A DNA stretch of 64,000 nt from the NCBI RefSeq assembly GCF_003950325.1, contig NZ_PXZH01000007.1, positions 1-64,000 on the forward strand, given 5' to 3'. Shown in pieces: positions 41,107-49,847 of the stretch. This stretch comes from Vagococcus humatus (GTDB lineage Bacteria; Bacillota; Bacilli; Lactobacillales; Vagococcaceae). Made by a program: the position numbers and the translations under genes. The notes beneath the pieces are model-generated. The model ran no database searches. It saw only the letters and a program-made list of their open reading frames with translations, and was not told the origin of the DNA. Position 1 is the first letter of the stretch. Each line of letters begins with the position of its first letter.

Positions 41107-41205
41107 TTAGCCATTCAGAGCAATTGCTATGTGGCAAACAAATCCAACAAAAAATGCTTTAGCCATCATAGATACAAGGTTAACGTTTGTATCCATGAGT
41201 GACAT
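41107..41205 (-). CDS. Second leader ORF (32 codons), attenuator peptide or small membrane protein
   Basis: A 32-residue hydrophobic ORF (begins MSLMDTNVN, contains AKAFFVGFVCHIAIALNG at its end). There is no Shine-Dalgarno. Both possible start codons (41203-41205 and 41194-41196) lie in the loop of the hairpin at 41182-41218, just after the stop of the first leader ORF, so translation would depend on re-initiation. Its last codons contain TCTGAATGG, the antiterminator strand. The second half could span a membrane, so a functional micro-protein is an alternative. I do not recognise it. Confidence 0.5.
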   Translation of the reverse strand: MSLMDTNVNLVSMMAKAFFVGFVCHIAIALNG

Positions 41206-41218
41206 GTTTACAAACGCT
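41182..41218 (-). promoter_or_regulatory. Leader hairpin enclosing the second ORF start codons
   Basis: On the minus strand CGTTTGTA (41209-41216) pairs with TACAAACG (41184-41191). The stem can be extended by a G-U and an A-T pair that include the first ORF's stop codon. The 17-base loop holds both ATG codons of the second ORF. A ribosome ending at the first stop codon would open the stem. Confidence 0.65.
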
Positions 41219-41288
41219 ATCTAAAATAGCTAAAGAAAAATGAGTTATTTATGGGGCGAATATTCTTTAAGTGATGTAAGATTTTCAT
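41217..41288 (-). CDS. First leader ORF, Phe/Tyr-rich leader peptide
   Basis: 23 codons starting MKILHHLKN and ending SFFFSYFR, so four Phe and one Tyr occur in the last eight residues, followed at once by TAG. GAGGAG stands eight bases before the ATG, which makes translation credible. The run of aromatic codons resembles the pheA and pheST leader peptides of enterobacteria. The sequence fits a ribosome-stalling sensor; expression has not been shown. Confidence 0.65.
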   Translation of the reverse strand: MKILHHLKNIRPINNSFFFSYFR

Positions 41289-41321
41289 AGCAAAAACTCC
41301 TCATTTCTTAATGTTTTTCTC

Positions 41322-41350
41322 ATTATATAAAATATAAAGAAATAAGTCAA
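41322..41350 (-). promoter_or_regulatory. Strong promoter of the ABC importer leader
   Basis: Minus-strand TTGACT (41345-41350), 17-base spacer, perfect TATAAT (41322-41327). The start point near 41315 would give a leader of about 325 bases. A near-consensus promoter followed by a terminator suggests control after initiation. The gap 41027-41457 is filled by this leader and by the regulator gene's upstream region. Confidence 0.85.
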
Positions 41351-41457
41351 TTTAATTTTCAGATTTTCAGAAAAAAAGAAACTACCTATTTCTCAAAAAG
41401 TTTGGTATTCTTAAGGGGATATTGGTCCGTTAATTTATATTAAGGAGAAGGAGCAAA

Positions 41458-42480
41458 ATGAAAATTACGATTAAAGATATTGCGGAAAAAGCAGGTGTTT
41501 CCACGACGACTGTTTCCCATATTTTAAATAATAAAGGCAGTCGGTTTAGTGAAGAAACAAGGCAACGTGTACTTAAAGTAGTAGATGAACTGAACTATCA
41601 ACCTGATTTTTTTGCTCAAAATATGATCATGAAAAAATCTCGAACAATCGGGATGATTGTTCCAGATGTAACAGATTTGTTTTTCTCTAAATTAATCGAA
41701 GGAGTGGAATCTTATTTTAATTCCTTAGGATACATGATTATTTTATGTAACTCTAAACATGATCCTAAACTTGAAGAAAAATATTTTCAACAACTGGTTT
41801 ACCGTTCTGTAGAAGGAATTATTATTGCTACGCCTAATATATTAAGTGAGAAAATCTTGAAAAATGATGATGTGTTAAGAAGACATATTCCACTTGTTTT
41901 GATTGATATGGGTAAAAATCCTCGAGAACAAGGTAAATTATTGGTAGAAGAATATCAAGGGGTTTATTCCGGAGTTAAGTATTTTATAGAAATGGGCCAT
42001 CAAAAAATTGCCTTTATTCAAGAAGTTGGTGACTACTATCAATTATCAGAACGAATTACAGGTTATTTGAACTGTCTAGAAGACTACAATATAGATTATA
42101 ATCCTCAATTAATTTCAGAAGGACCATTAACTATGCAAGGTGGTTATCAAGCAACGAAACAAGTTATCGAACAAAGTCAAAAAGATTTTACAGCTATTTT
42201 TTGTAGTAATGACCAAATGGCTGTGGGAGCTTACCAAGCTCTTTTAGAAGCTGATTTACGTGTTCCTGATGATGTATCAGTTATAGGGTTTGACGGGTTA
42301 GAAATTGCTCGGTATATGGCACCGGCTTTAACCACTGTTTACCAGCCAACTTTTGATATTGGTTTTTATGCAGCAAAATTTATTTTAGATGCTATAGAAA
42401 ACCCTAAACAACGCATTCCTAACAAGATTTTTGAGACTAAATTATTGGTAAGAGATAGCGTAAAACGGTTGACTAATTAA
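41458..42480 (+). CDS. LacI-family transcriptional regulator, probable nucleoside operon repressor
   Basis: 340 residues. The N-terminal LacI helix-turn-helix (ITIKDIAEKAGVSTTTVSHILNN, about 3-25) has a hinge near 50-60, and the periplasmic-binding-protein-like effector domain follows (RTIGMIVPDVTDLFFSKLIEGVE, VSVIGFDGLEIARYMAP). It resembles RbsR-type sugar regulators. GGAGAAGGAG lies upstream of the ATG. It stands directly before the pdp operon, whose promoter region has LacI-type palindromes, so control of nucleoside salvage is likely. Effector unknown; a (deoxy)ribose derivative or nucleoside would be sensible. Confidence 0.85.
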   Translation: MKITIKDIAEKAGVSTTTVSHILNNKGSRFSEETRQRVLKVVDELNYQPDFFAQNMIMKKSRTIGMIVPDVTDLFFSKLIEGVESYFNSLGYMIILCNSKHDPKLEEKYFQQLVYRSVEGIIIATPNILSEKILKNDDVLRRHIPLVLIDMGKNPREQGKLLVEEYQGVYSGVKYFIEMGHQKIAFIQEVGDYYQLSERITGYLNCLEDYNIDYNPQLISEGPLTMQGGYQATKQVIEQSQKDFTAIFCSNDQMAVGAYQALLEADLRVPDDVSVIGFDGLEIARYMAPALTTVYQPTFDIGFYAAKFILDAIENPKQRIPNKIFETKLLVRDSVKRLTN

Positions 42481-42502
42481 AAAAGAGATGTTATTATCTC
42501 TT

Positions 42503-42549
42503 TTGTAAGCGATTAAAGAAAGCGATTACTTTTAGTAAAACGCTTTACT
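42503..42549 (+). promoter_or_regulatory. Candidate operators upstream of pdp
   Basis: Three CG-centred motifs: TTGTAAGCGATTAAA (42503-42517, one mismatch to the CcpA cre consensus), GAAAGCGATTACT (42518-42530) and the near-palindrome AGTAAAACGCTTTACT (42534-42549). AAGCGATTA is repeated with a 13-base period. LacI-family proteins, including the neighbouring regulator and CcpA, bind such sites. All three lie upstream of the -35 of the pdp promoter. Confidence 0.55.
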
Positions 42550-42558
42550 AGAAAATAT

Positions 42559-42587
42559 TTTATATTTTCAGTAGATTTAGTTATAAT
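42559..42587 (+). promoter_or_regulatory. pdp operon promoter
   Basis: TATAAT at 42582-42587 with only a weak -35 (TTTATA, 42559-42564, 17-base spacing). The weak -35 fits a regulated promoter. Confidence 0.55.
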
Positions 42588-42615
42588 TAATAACGAACTA
42601 TAAGGGGATGATCGA

Positions 42616-43917
42616 ATGAGAATGGTCGATGTTATTGAAAAGAAGAGAAACGGAAAATCATTAACAACAGAAGAAATTGAGTTTTTAGTAAAAGGTTATA
42701 CTAACGGGGATATTCCTGATTATCAAATGAGTGCTTTATTAATGGCTATTTTTTATCAAGATATGACTGATACTGAAATTACTAATTTAACTCTTAATAT
42801 GGCCAATTCAGGCGATGTGATTGATTTAGCATCTATCACAGGGATAAAAGTAGACAAACATTCAACAGGTGGAGTTGGTGATACAACTACATTAGTATTA
42901 GCCCCTCTAGTTGCAAGTGTTGGCGTTCCAGTAGCTAAAATGTCTGGCCGAGGCTTAGGACATACTGGTGGAACGATTGATAAATTAGAAGCGATTCCAG
43001 GCTTTCAAGTAGAAATACCTAATGAACAGTTCATTCGTTTAGTGAATGAGAGTCAGGTTGCTGTTACAGGCCAATCCGGAAATTTAGCCCCTGCAGATAA
43101 AAAATTATATGCGTTACGGGACGTGACAGCAACTGTTGATTCAATTCCTCTCATCGCTAGTTCTATTATGAGTAAAAAAATTGCAGCTGGGGCAGATGCA
43201 ATTGTTTTAGATGTAACAACAGGTGATGGTGCTTTTATGAAAAATATTGAAGATGCTACACGTTTAGCTGAAACAATGGTTCGTATTGGTAAATTAGCTG
43301 GTCGTCAAACAATGGCTGTTATATCTGATATGTCTCAGCCTTTAGGAGAAGCGATTGGTAATTCTATTGAAATTGAAGAAGCTATCAATACCTTAAAAGG
43401 ACAAGGACCTAAAGATTTAGAAGAAATGGTATTTGTTTTAGGAAGTCAAATGGTTGTTTTAGCTAAAAAAGCTGAAACTTTAGAAGAAGCCCGCCAATTA
43501 CTAGAAGAAGCTCTTCATTCTGGTAAAGCGTTAGCTAAATTCAAAGAAATGATCGAAAACCAAGGGGGAGACCCAAGTGTTGTAGATCAACCAGAAAAAA
43601 TGGGAACAGCTAAATATGTTACTGTTTTACCAGCAAAAGAATCAGGTTATATTCGCAATATTCACGCTGAAAACGTTGGGATTGCCGCTATGTTATTAGG
43701 AGCAGGCCGTAAGACAAAAGAAGACGTGATTGATTACACAGTTGGTGTTAAACTACATAAAAAAGTTGGTATGGCTGTTGAACAAGGTGAACCACTTGTT
43801 ACGGTATACGCTAATACGGAAGATATTACAGAAGTGGAACAGCTATTATATAACAATATAGAAATTGGTGAAGAAGTCGCTGAACCTGTATTAGTTAGGA
43901 AAATTATCACAGAGTAA
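42616..43917 (+). CDS. pdp: Pyrimidine-nucleoside phosphorylase
   Basis: Phosphorolysis of uridine, thymidine and deoxyuridine to base and (deoxy)ribose 1-phosphate, 433 residues. The all-alpha lobe begins [17 protein letters not shown]. The conserved [22 protein letters not shown] and [23 protein letters not shown] segments bind phosphate and substrate. AAGGGG lies eight bases before the ATG. First gene of the nucleoside salvage operon. It could equally be labelled deoA, but length and organism favour the broad-specificity Pdp. Confidence 0.95.
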   Translation: MRMVDVIEKKRNGKSLTTEEIEFLVKGYTNGDIPDYQMSALLMAIFYQDMTDTEITNLTLNMANSGDVIDLASITGIKVDKHSTGGVGDTTTLVLAPLVASVGVPVAKMSGRGLGHTGGTIDKLEAIPGFQVEIPNEQFIRLVNESQVAVTGQSGNLAPADKKLYALRDVTATVDSIPLIASSIMSKKIAAGADAIVLDVTTGDGAFMKNIEDATRLAETMVRIGKLAGRQTMAVISDMSQPLGEAIGNSIEIEEAINTLKGQGPKDLEEMVFVLGSQMVVLAKKAETLEEARQLLEEALHSGKALAKFKEMIENQGGDPSVVDQPEKMGTAKYVTVLPAKESGYIRNIHAENVGIAAMLLGAGRKTKEDVIDYTVGVKLHKKVGMAVEQGEPLVTVYANTEDITEVEQLLYNNIEIGEEVAEPVLVRKIITE

Positions 43918-43935
43918 TAGAAAGAGGGACGTAAC

Positions 43936-44583
43936 GTGGAGTTAAATCGAAAAATTGATCATACGCTATTGAAGGCTGATGCAACTCAAGCTCAGGTTAA
44001 GCAACTTATTGAAGAAGCGAAGAAACATCAATTTTATTCAGTATGTGTGAATCCTACATGGGTCAAATATGCTTATGAAGCCTTAGCTAAAGAGCCAGTT
44101 GCTGTTTGTACAGTTATTGGATTCCCTTTAGGAGCTACAACAACCGAAGTCAAAGCTCTGGAAACAAAAGATGCTATTTTAAACGGGGCTGATGAAGTGG
44201 ATATGGTGATTAATATTGGTGCTTTGAAAGACCGACAATTAGTAGTCGTTCAAAGAGATATTGAAGCAGTCGTTAAAGAAGCTAAAAATAAAGCATTAGT
44301 CAAAGTAATTATTGAAACCTGTTTATTAACAGATGAAGAAATTAAACTAGCATGTCAAGCAGCTAAAGAAGCTGGTGCTGATTTTGTTAAAACTTCCACA
44401 GGCTTTTCAACAGGTGGGGCAAAAGTAGAAGATGTTAAGTTAATGCGTCAAACTGTTGGACCTGAAATGGGAGTTAAAGCTTCTGGTGGAATTCATTCGA
44501 AAAAAGAAGCGTTAGCTATGATTGACGCTGGTGCCACACGTTTAGGTACTAGTGCTAGTATTCAAATCGTAACCGAAGCTTAG
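43936..44583 (+). CDS. deoC: Deoxyribose-phosphate aldolase
   Basis: Class I aldolase cleaving 2-deoxyribose 5-phosphate to glyceraldehyde 3-phosphate and acetaldehyde, 215 residues. Schiff-base Lys152 is in FVKTSTGF, with the second lysine in VKASGGI and the Asp of [12 protein letters not shown] start with AGAGGGA upstream. It lies 18 bases after pdp and takes the deoxyribose 5-phosphate made by DeoB. Confidence 0.97.
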   Translation: MELNRKIDHTLLKADATQAQVKQLIEEAKKHQFYSVCVNPTWVKYAYEALAKEPVAVCTVIGFPLGATTTEVKALETKDAILNGADEVDMVINIGALKDRQLVVVQRDIEAVVKEAKNKALVKVIIETCLLTDEEIKLACQAAKEAGADFVKTSTGFSTGGAKVEDVKLMRQTVGPEMGVKASGGIHSKKEALAMIDAGATRLGTSASIQIVTEA

Positions 44584-44596
44584 GAGGCTATAAACG

Positions 44597-44995
44597 ATGA
44601 GTAGTGTTAAAGAAGAATGGGTTAAAGCCGCTCAACAGGCACAAGATTTTGCCTATGTTCCTTATTCACATTTTCCTGTTGGTGCCTGTTTAGTAACCAA
44701 AGAAGGTAAAATATACACAGGTAGTAACATTGAAAATGCATCTTTTGGCTTAACTAATTGTGCAGAACGTACAGCTATTTTTAAAGCGGTATCTGAAGGA
44801 GATAAGGAATTCAGTCATTTAGTTATTTCAGGCAATACAGATGAACCTATTTCACCTTGTGGAGCTTGTCGGCAAGTCATGATAGAATTTTGCGACCCAT
44901 CAATGCCAGTTACCTTAGTAAATAAAGATGGCGAACTAAAAGATGTAACCGTTGGTGAGTTATTACCATATTCATTTACTGAAGAGCAGTTATAA
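44597..44995 (+). CDS. cdd: Cytidine deaminase
   Basis: Zinc hydrolase turning (deoxy)cytidine into (deoxy)uridine, which Pdp then splits, 132 residues. Zinc ligands are Cys55 in NCAERTA (with catalytic Glu57) and Cys88 and Cys91 in SPCGACRQV. The all-Cys zinc site and short length mark the homotetrameric type. GGAGG lies upstream. 13 bases after deoC. Confidence 0.97.
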   Translation: MSSVKEEWVKAAQQAQDFAYVPYSHFPVGACLVTKEGKIYTGSNIENASFGLTNCAERTAIFKAVSEGDKEFSHLVISGNTDEPISPCGACRQVMIEFCDPSMPVTLVNKDGELKDVTVGELLPYSFTEEQL

Positions 44996-45057
44996 TTTCT
45001 GATTTAATTGGCCGGATTGGCTGTTAAATAAAAAAAATATATAGGGGGCTTTAGAAG

Positions 45058-46137
45058 ATGAAAACATCTAAAAAAATTGGTTTAGGGTTACTTACTCTAG
45101 GTCTAGCTGTATCGCTAGTAGCTTGTGGTGGAGGCAAAAAAGCTGACGATACTGCAACAGGTGGAGACAAAGGTAAAGGAGCAGACTACTCAGCAGCATT
45201 AGTAACTGACGTAGGTGGGGTAGATGATAAATCATTTAACCAATCTGCTTGGGAAGGTTTACAAGAGTGGGGTAAAGAGAACGATAAGAAAAAAGGAACA
45301 GGTGGTTATAACTACTACCAATCTAACTCAGACTCAGAATTTACACCAAACTTAAACAGTGCTATTGATGATGGTTTCAACACAGTTTTTGGTATTGGAT
45401 TTAAATTACAACCAGCCATTGAAGAAATTGCAGATGCTAACAAAGACACACAATTTGTAATCATTGATGATGTTATCAAAGGAAAAGATAACGTAGAATC
45501 AGTTATCTTTAAAGATAATGAAGCATCATACTTAGCAGGTATTGCAGCAGCTAAAGCAAGCAAAACTAAACATGTTGGTTTTGTTGGTGGACAAGAAGGG
45601 GAAGTAATTGGCCGTTTCGAAGCTGGCTTTGTTGATGGTGTTAAATCAGTAGATAAAGACATCAAAATTGATGTGAAATATGCAGGATCATTTGGTGATG
45701 CTGCTAAAGGTAAATCTATTGCAGCAGCTATGTATAAAAGTGGTGCTGACGTGATTTTCCATGCGTCAGGTGATACTGGTAATGGTGTGTTCTCAGAAGC
45801 AATCGACGTTATGAAAACTAAACCTGAAAATCCTGTATGGGTAATCGGAGTAGACCGTGACCAACATGATGAAGGTGAATATGACGGCGGTAACGTAACA
45901 TTAACTTCAACATTAAAAGGTGTAGGTACTGTTGTTAAAACAATTGCTACTGACGCACAAGATGGCAAATACAATGGTGGTAAAACAGAAGTATTTGGTC
46001 TTAAAGACGGCGGTGTTGATTTAACTAAGGGCCAATTAGACGAAGTAAATCCTGATATCCAAAAAGCAGTTGATGAAGCAAAAGATAAAATTATTGCTGG
46101 TGACATTAAAGTTCCAGAAAAACCAAGTAAAAAATAA
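45058..46137 (+). CDS. BmpA/PnrA-type nucleoside-binding lipoprotein
   Basis: Surface-anchored substrate-binding protein of a nucleoside ABC importer, 359 residues. The signal peptide ends in the lipobox LVAC (Cys23), followed by a Gly/Lys-rich tether. The BMP domain shows DVGGVDDKSFNQSAWEG, IGFKLQPAIEEIA, GFVGGQEGEVIGRFEAGF and VIGVDRDQHDEGEY. It is followed by its ATPase and two permeases and preceded by pdp-deoC-cdd, which supports nucleosides as the ligand. Strong SD (GGGGGCTTT). Confidence 0.94.
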   Translation: MKTSKKIGLGLLTLGLAVSLVACGGGKKADDTATGGDKGKGADYSAALVTDVGGVDDKSFNQSAWEGLQEWGKENDKKKGTGGYNYYQSNSDSEFTPNLNSAIDDGFNTVFGIGFKLQPAIEEIADANKDTQFVIIDDVIKGKDNVESVIFKDNEASYLAGIAAAKASKTKHVGFVGGQEGEVIGRFEAGFVDGVKSVDKDIKIDVKYAGSFGDAAKGKSIAAAMYKSGADVIFHASGDTGNGVFSEAIDVMKTKPENPVWVIGVDRDQHDEGEYDGGNVTLTSTLKGVGTVVKTIATDAQDGKYNGGKTEVFGLKDGGVDLTKGQLDEVNPDIQKAVDEAKDKIIAGDIKVPEKPSKK

Positions 46138-46138
46138 T

Positions 46139-46171
46139 TGTTAAGACACTTAGACAAGTGACACGTTAACA
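46139..46171 (+). other. Hairpin between the binding-protein and ATPase genes
   Basis: TGTTAA and TTAACA enclose an inner CACTT/AAGTG stem. No T run follows, so it is more likely a processing or stabilising hairpin that favours the binding-protein mRNA than a terminator. Confidence 0.5.
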
Positions 46172-46203
46172 TATTTGACCGAAATAGTTAGGAAGTGAAT
46201 AAA

Positions 46204-47775
46204 GTGGGCGAATCACAATACGTGATTGAAATGGAAAACATAACAAAAGCATTTGGGAATTTCAAAGCCAACGATAACATTAATTTACGTGTTAAAAAGG
46301 GTGAAATTCATGCCTTATTAGGTGAAAACGGTGCTGGGAAATCAACATTAATGAATATTTTATCAGGTTTATTAGAACCAACCTCAGGAACTATTCGTAT
46401 TAATGGTAAAGAAGAAAAAATATCTAGTCCGACTGTTGCTAATCGCTTAGGTATTGGAATGGTGCATCAGCATTTTATGTTGATTGACAATTTTACAATT
46501 GCCGAAAACATCATTTTAGGTAGCGAACCAACTAATGGTGTTGCTATTGACAACAAACAAGCATATCAAGACATTCTGGCTGTTTCGGAAAAATATGGTT
46601 TCAAAGTTGAACCAGGGGAATTAGTCGGTAATATCTCTGTTGGTATGCAACAACGTGTTGAGATTTTAAAAACATTATATCGTGGGGCAGATTTATTAAT
46701 TTTTGATGAACCAACTGCTGTGTTAACTCCTCAAGAAATTGATGAGTTAATCGTGATTATGAAAGAATTAGTAGCAGAAGGAAAATCTATTATTATTATC
46801 ACTCACAAATTAGATGAGATTAAAGCTGTAGCAGATCGGTGTACAATTATTCGTCGAGGAAAAAGTATTGATACAGTTAATGTAGCAGACGTTTCTCAAC
46901 AAGAATTGGCCGATTTAATGGTAGGTCGTTCGGTGTCCTTTAAGACACCGAAAGGCCCATCTCATCCTACGAAACCAGTGCTAAAAATTAAAGATTTAGT
47001 GGTGAAAGAAAATCGTGGGTTGAATGCAGTTAATGGACTAAATTTAGAAGTTCGCGCAGGAGAAGTAGTTGGGATTGCGGGAATTGATGGTAATGGTCAA
47101 AGTGAATTACTTCAAGCCATTACAGGTATGCGAAAAGTAGAAAGTGGAACAGTTGAAATTAACGGAAAAGATATGACCGGTCAACGACCACGAACTATTA
47201 CTGAAAATAGCGTGGGACATGTTCCAGAAGACCGTCATCGTTTTGGTTTAGTTTTACCAATGACACTAGCGGAAAATATAGCTCTTCAAACTTATTACAA
47301 AGAGCCATTAAGTAAGCATGGTATTTTAGATTATAAGATGATTAATTCTCACGCACGAGAACTGATAGAAGAATTCGATGTGAGAACCACTAACGAGTTG
47401 GTACCAGCCAGTGCTTTGTCCGGTGGTAACCAACAAAAAGCGATTATCGCACGGGAAATTGATCGAGATCCAGATTTATTAATCGTAGCACAACCAACTC
47501 GTGGGTTGGACGTGGGAGCGATTGAATACATCCATAAACGATTAATTGAACAACGAGATAGTGGTAAAGGTGTCTTGTGTGTTAGTTTTGAATTAGATGA
47601 AATTTTAAATGTTTCTGATAGAATTGCTGTGATGTTTGAAGGACAAGTAGTTGGAATTGTTGATCCAAAAGAAACAAACGAACAAGAGCTTGGTTTATTA
47701 ATGGCTGGTGTTCCTTTAGAACGAGCAAGAGCAGAAGTTGCGCAAGTGAAGGAAGGAGCGGTAAGTCATGAATAA
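46204..47775 (+). CDS. nupA: Nucleoside ABC importer ATPase with two ABC domains
   Basis: 523 residues carrying two fused ABC domains, as in RbsA- and NupA-type ATPases. The first has GENGAGKSTLMN, ISVGMQQRVEI and LLIFDEPTAVL. The second has GIDGNGQSELLQ (a non-canonical P-loop, common in this family), ALSGGNQQKAI and LLIVAQPTRGLD. It powers the two permeases encoded downstream. GTG 46204 was chosen because AGGA lies ten bases upstream; the in-frame GTG at 46195 is too close. It ends within the permease gene (eight-base overlap). Confidence 0.92.
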   Translation: MGESQYVIEMENITKAFGNFKANDNINLRVKKGEIHALLGENGAGKSTLMNILSGLLEPTSGTIRINGKEEKISSPTVANRLGIGMVHQHFMLIDNFTIAENIILGSEPTNGVAIDNKQAYQDILAVSEKYGFKVEPGELVGNISVGMQQRVEILKTLYRGADLLIFDEPTAVLTPQEIDELIVIMKELVAEGKSIIIITHKLDEIKAVADRCTIIRRGKSIDTVNVADVSQQELADLMVGRSVSFKTPKGPSHPTKPVLKIKDLVVKENRGLNAVNGLNLEVRAGEVVGIAGIDGNGQSELLQAITGMRKVESGTVEINGKDMTGQRPRTITENSVGHVPEDRHRFGLVLPMTLAENIALQTYYKEPLSKHGILDYKMINSHARELIEEFDVRTTNELVPASALSGGNQQKAIIAREIDRDPDLLIVAQPTRGLDVGAIEYIHKRLIEQRDSGKGVLCVSFELDEILNVSDRIAVMFEGQVVGIVDPKETNEQELGLLMAGVPLERARAEVAQVKEGAVSHE

Positions 47776-48838
47776 GAAAAATGAATTAGTAAGAAGTATA
47801 GCTGTTCCAGTTATTTCGGTTTTAGCCGGATTATTACTAGGTGCCATTATTATGTTAGTTTTCCAATACAATCCAGTTGAAGGGTACGGGGCTATGATAG
47901 AAGGAGCCTTTGGTCGTGCGTATAATGTAGGAGAAGTTGTTCGGCTAGCTACTCCGCTAATCTTAACTGGTTTAGGTTTTTCAGTCGCTTATACAGCTGG
48001 CTTCTTTAATATTGGGTTAGCTGGTCAAGCTTTATGTGGTTGGATTGCTTCCATTTGGTTAGCTATGACCTTCCCAGATTTACCTAAAGCTTTATTAGTA
48101 CCGTTATGTATTATTGCTGGAACTCTAGCAGGTGCTTTATGGGCAGGGATTGCTGGTTTCTTTAGAGCTCAATTTGGTACAAGTGAAGTTATCGTAACTA
48201 TTATGTTGAACTACACTATTTTATATATTAGTAACCATATTGTTCGTTATGTGTTAACTGACAATGCAGATGCTACTCCTAAAATTAGTCCGAATGCCTC
48301 TTTAAGAAGTGACTTTTTAACTCAACTTTCAGGAGGCTCTCGTTTAAACGGCGGTATCTTCTTAGCCTTATTAATGATTGTTTTAGTTTGGGTTCTAATG
48401 AAGAGAACAACAGCAGGTTTTGAGCTTCGTTCAGTTGGATTGAATCCACTTGCTTCTGAATATGCTGGTATGAATGCTAAGAAAAACATTATTTTAGCAA
48501 TGGTTATTTCAGGTGCTTTAGCAGGTATGGGTGGAGTTGTAGAAGGATTAGGAACATTTGAAAATCTTTATGTATTAAGTGCTGCTCCAGAAATTGGATT
48601 TGATGGTTTAGCTGTTTCTCTATTAGGTGGCGGAAATCCAATTGGTATTTTATTATCTTCCCTATTATTTGGCGTTCTTAAAATTGGTGGATTGAAAATG
48701 CCAAGTGTTGGTGTGCCAAAAGAAATTGTAGAAATTGTGATTGCTTCTATTATCTTCTTTGTAGGAATTAATTATGCCATTCGCTACATTATGGATAAAT
48801 TTGCAGCTAAAAAAATGACTGGGAAGGGAGAGGCTTAA
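47768..48838 (+). CDS. nupB: Nucleoside ABC importer permease (NupB-like)
   Basis: 356-residue BPD_transp_2 membrane protein with about nine hydrophobic segments, including GFFNIGLAGQALCGW and the coupling segment FELRSVGLNPLASEYAGMN. It pairs with the next permease as a heterodimer. The start overlaps the ATPase gene by eight bases, with GGAGCGG upstream. Confidence 0.9.
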   Translation: MNKKNELVRSIAVPVISVLAGLLLGAIIMLVFQYNPVEGYGAMIEGAFGRAYNVGEVVRLATPLILTGLGFSVAYTAGFFNIGLAGQALCGWIASIWLAMTFPDLPKALLVPLCIIAGTLAGALWAGIAGFFRAQFGTSEVIVTIMLNYTILYISNHIVRYVLTDNADATPKISPNASLRSDFLTQLSGGSRLNGGIFLALLMIVLVWVLMKRTTAGFELRSVGLNPLASEYAGMNAKKNIILAMVISGALAGMGGVVEGLGTFENLYVLSAAPEIGFDGLAVSLLGGGNPIGILLSSLLFGVLKIGGLKMPSVGVPKEIVEIVIASIIFFVGINYAIRYIMDKFAAKKMTGKGEA

Positions 48839-48840
48839 TC

Positions 48841-49794
48841 ATGGTAGGAACATTAGCGATTATCGTATCCTCTGCTCTAGTCTACTCAGCTCCTTTAATA
48901 TTTACAGCGTTGGGTGGTACATTTTCAGAACGTAGTGGGATTGTAAACGTAGGATTAGAAGGTATCATGACAATTGGGGCATTTAGTGCCACAGTGTTTA
49001 ACTTATTTACTGTCAATATATTTGGCGCATTAACACCTTGGATAGCTATGTTATTCGGTGGTGTAATTGGAATACTATTTTCTTTGATTCACGCAGTAGC
49101 AACTGTTAACTTGCGTGCTGATCATATTGTTAGTGGTACTGTTATTAACTTAATGGCACCAGGTCTGACAGTATTTTTAACTAAAATGATCTTTGATGGA
49201 CATGGTCAAACAGACTTGATTAAAGCTCGTTTTGGTAAAACTAGTTTTCCTATATTAAAAGATATTCCGGTTTTAGGAGAAATCTTCTTTAAAGATACAT
49301 CAGCACCAGCTTATGTAGCAGTATTAGTTGCTATTTTAGCTTACTATGTTATCTTTAAAACTAAATTTGGTTTAAGATTGCGTTCGGTTGGGGAACATCC
49401 ACAAGCGGCTGATACTCTAGGAATTAATGTTTACGGCATGAAATATGCTGGCGTAATGATTTCTGGTTTCTTAGGCGGTATGGGTGGAGCGGTAGCTGTT
49501 CAATCTATTTCTGGACAGTTCTCTATTTCCACAATTGCTGGTCAAGGATTCATTTCTATGGCGGCTATGATTTTTGGTAAGTGGAACCCATTAACCGTAA
49601 TGGCTGCAGCTATTTTCTTTGGATTATCTCAAAGTTTAGCAGTTATTGGTAGTCAAATTGACTTCTTGAAAAATTTACCATCTGTTTATTTACAAGCAGC
49701 ACCTTACGTGTTGACTGTATTGGTATTAGTTCTATTCATTGGTAAATCTCAAGGGCCTAAAGCAAACGGACAAACTTATATTAAATCTAAATAA
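48841..49794 (+). CDS. nupC: Nucleoside ABC importer permease (NupC-like)
   Basis: 317-residue BPD_transp_2 permease, the second half of the membrane channel. FSERSGIVNVGLEGIMTIGAF and the coupling motif GLRLRSVGEHPQAADTLGINV match the shorter permease of this family. It begins two bases after the previous stop codon, which implies tight coupling. Confidence 0.9.
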   Translation: MVGTLAIIVSSALVYSAPLIFTALGGTFSERSGIVNVGLEGIMTIGAFSATVFNLFTVNIFGALTPWIAMLFGGVIGILFSLIHAVATVNLRADHIVSGTVINLMAPGLTVFLTKMIFDGHGQTDLIKARFGKTSFPILKDIPVLGEIFFKDTSAPAYVAVLVAILAYYVIFKTKFGLRLRSVGEHPQAADTLGINVYGMKYAGVMISGFLGGMGGAVAVQSISGQFSISTIAGQGFISMAAMIFGKWNPLTVMAAAIFFGLSQSLAVIGSQIDFLKNLPSVYLQAAPYVLTVLVLVLFIGKSQGPKANGQTYIKSK

Positions 49795-49799
49795 TAAAC

Positions 49800-49847
49800 A
49801 AAACGTGCCAAGGAATGACAGAATTTGTCCTTTCTTATGGCACGTTT
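49800..49847 (+). other. Long hairpin between the importer genes and deoB
   Basis: AAACGTGCCA pairs with TGGCACGTTT, and the inner AAGGAA and GACA pair with TTTCTT and TGTC, so nearly the whole 48 bases fold. Only a short TT follows, so it is a poor terminator. A processing or partial-termination element is likely. Confidence 0.55.

Noticed and set aside
45315-46172. Long minus-strand open frame of 285 codons opposite the nucleoside-binding lipoprotein gene
   Set aside because: It lies wholly antisense to a well-supported gene and has the Ser/Pro/Thr-rich composition typical of a mirror frame. No ribosome site or family resemblance was seen.
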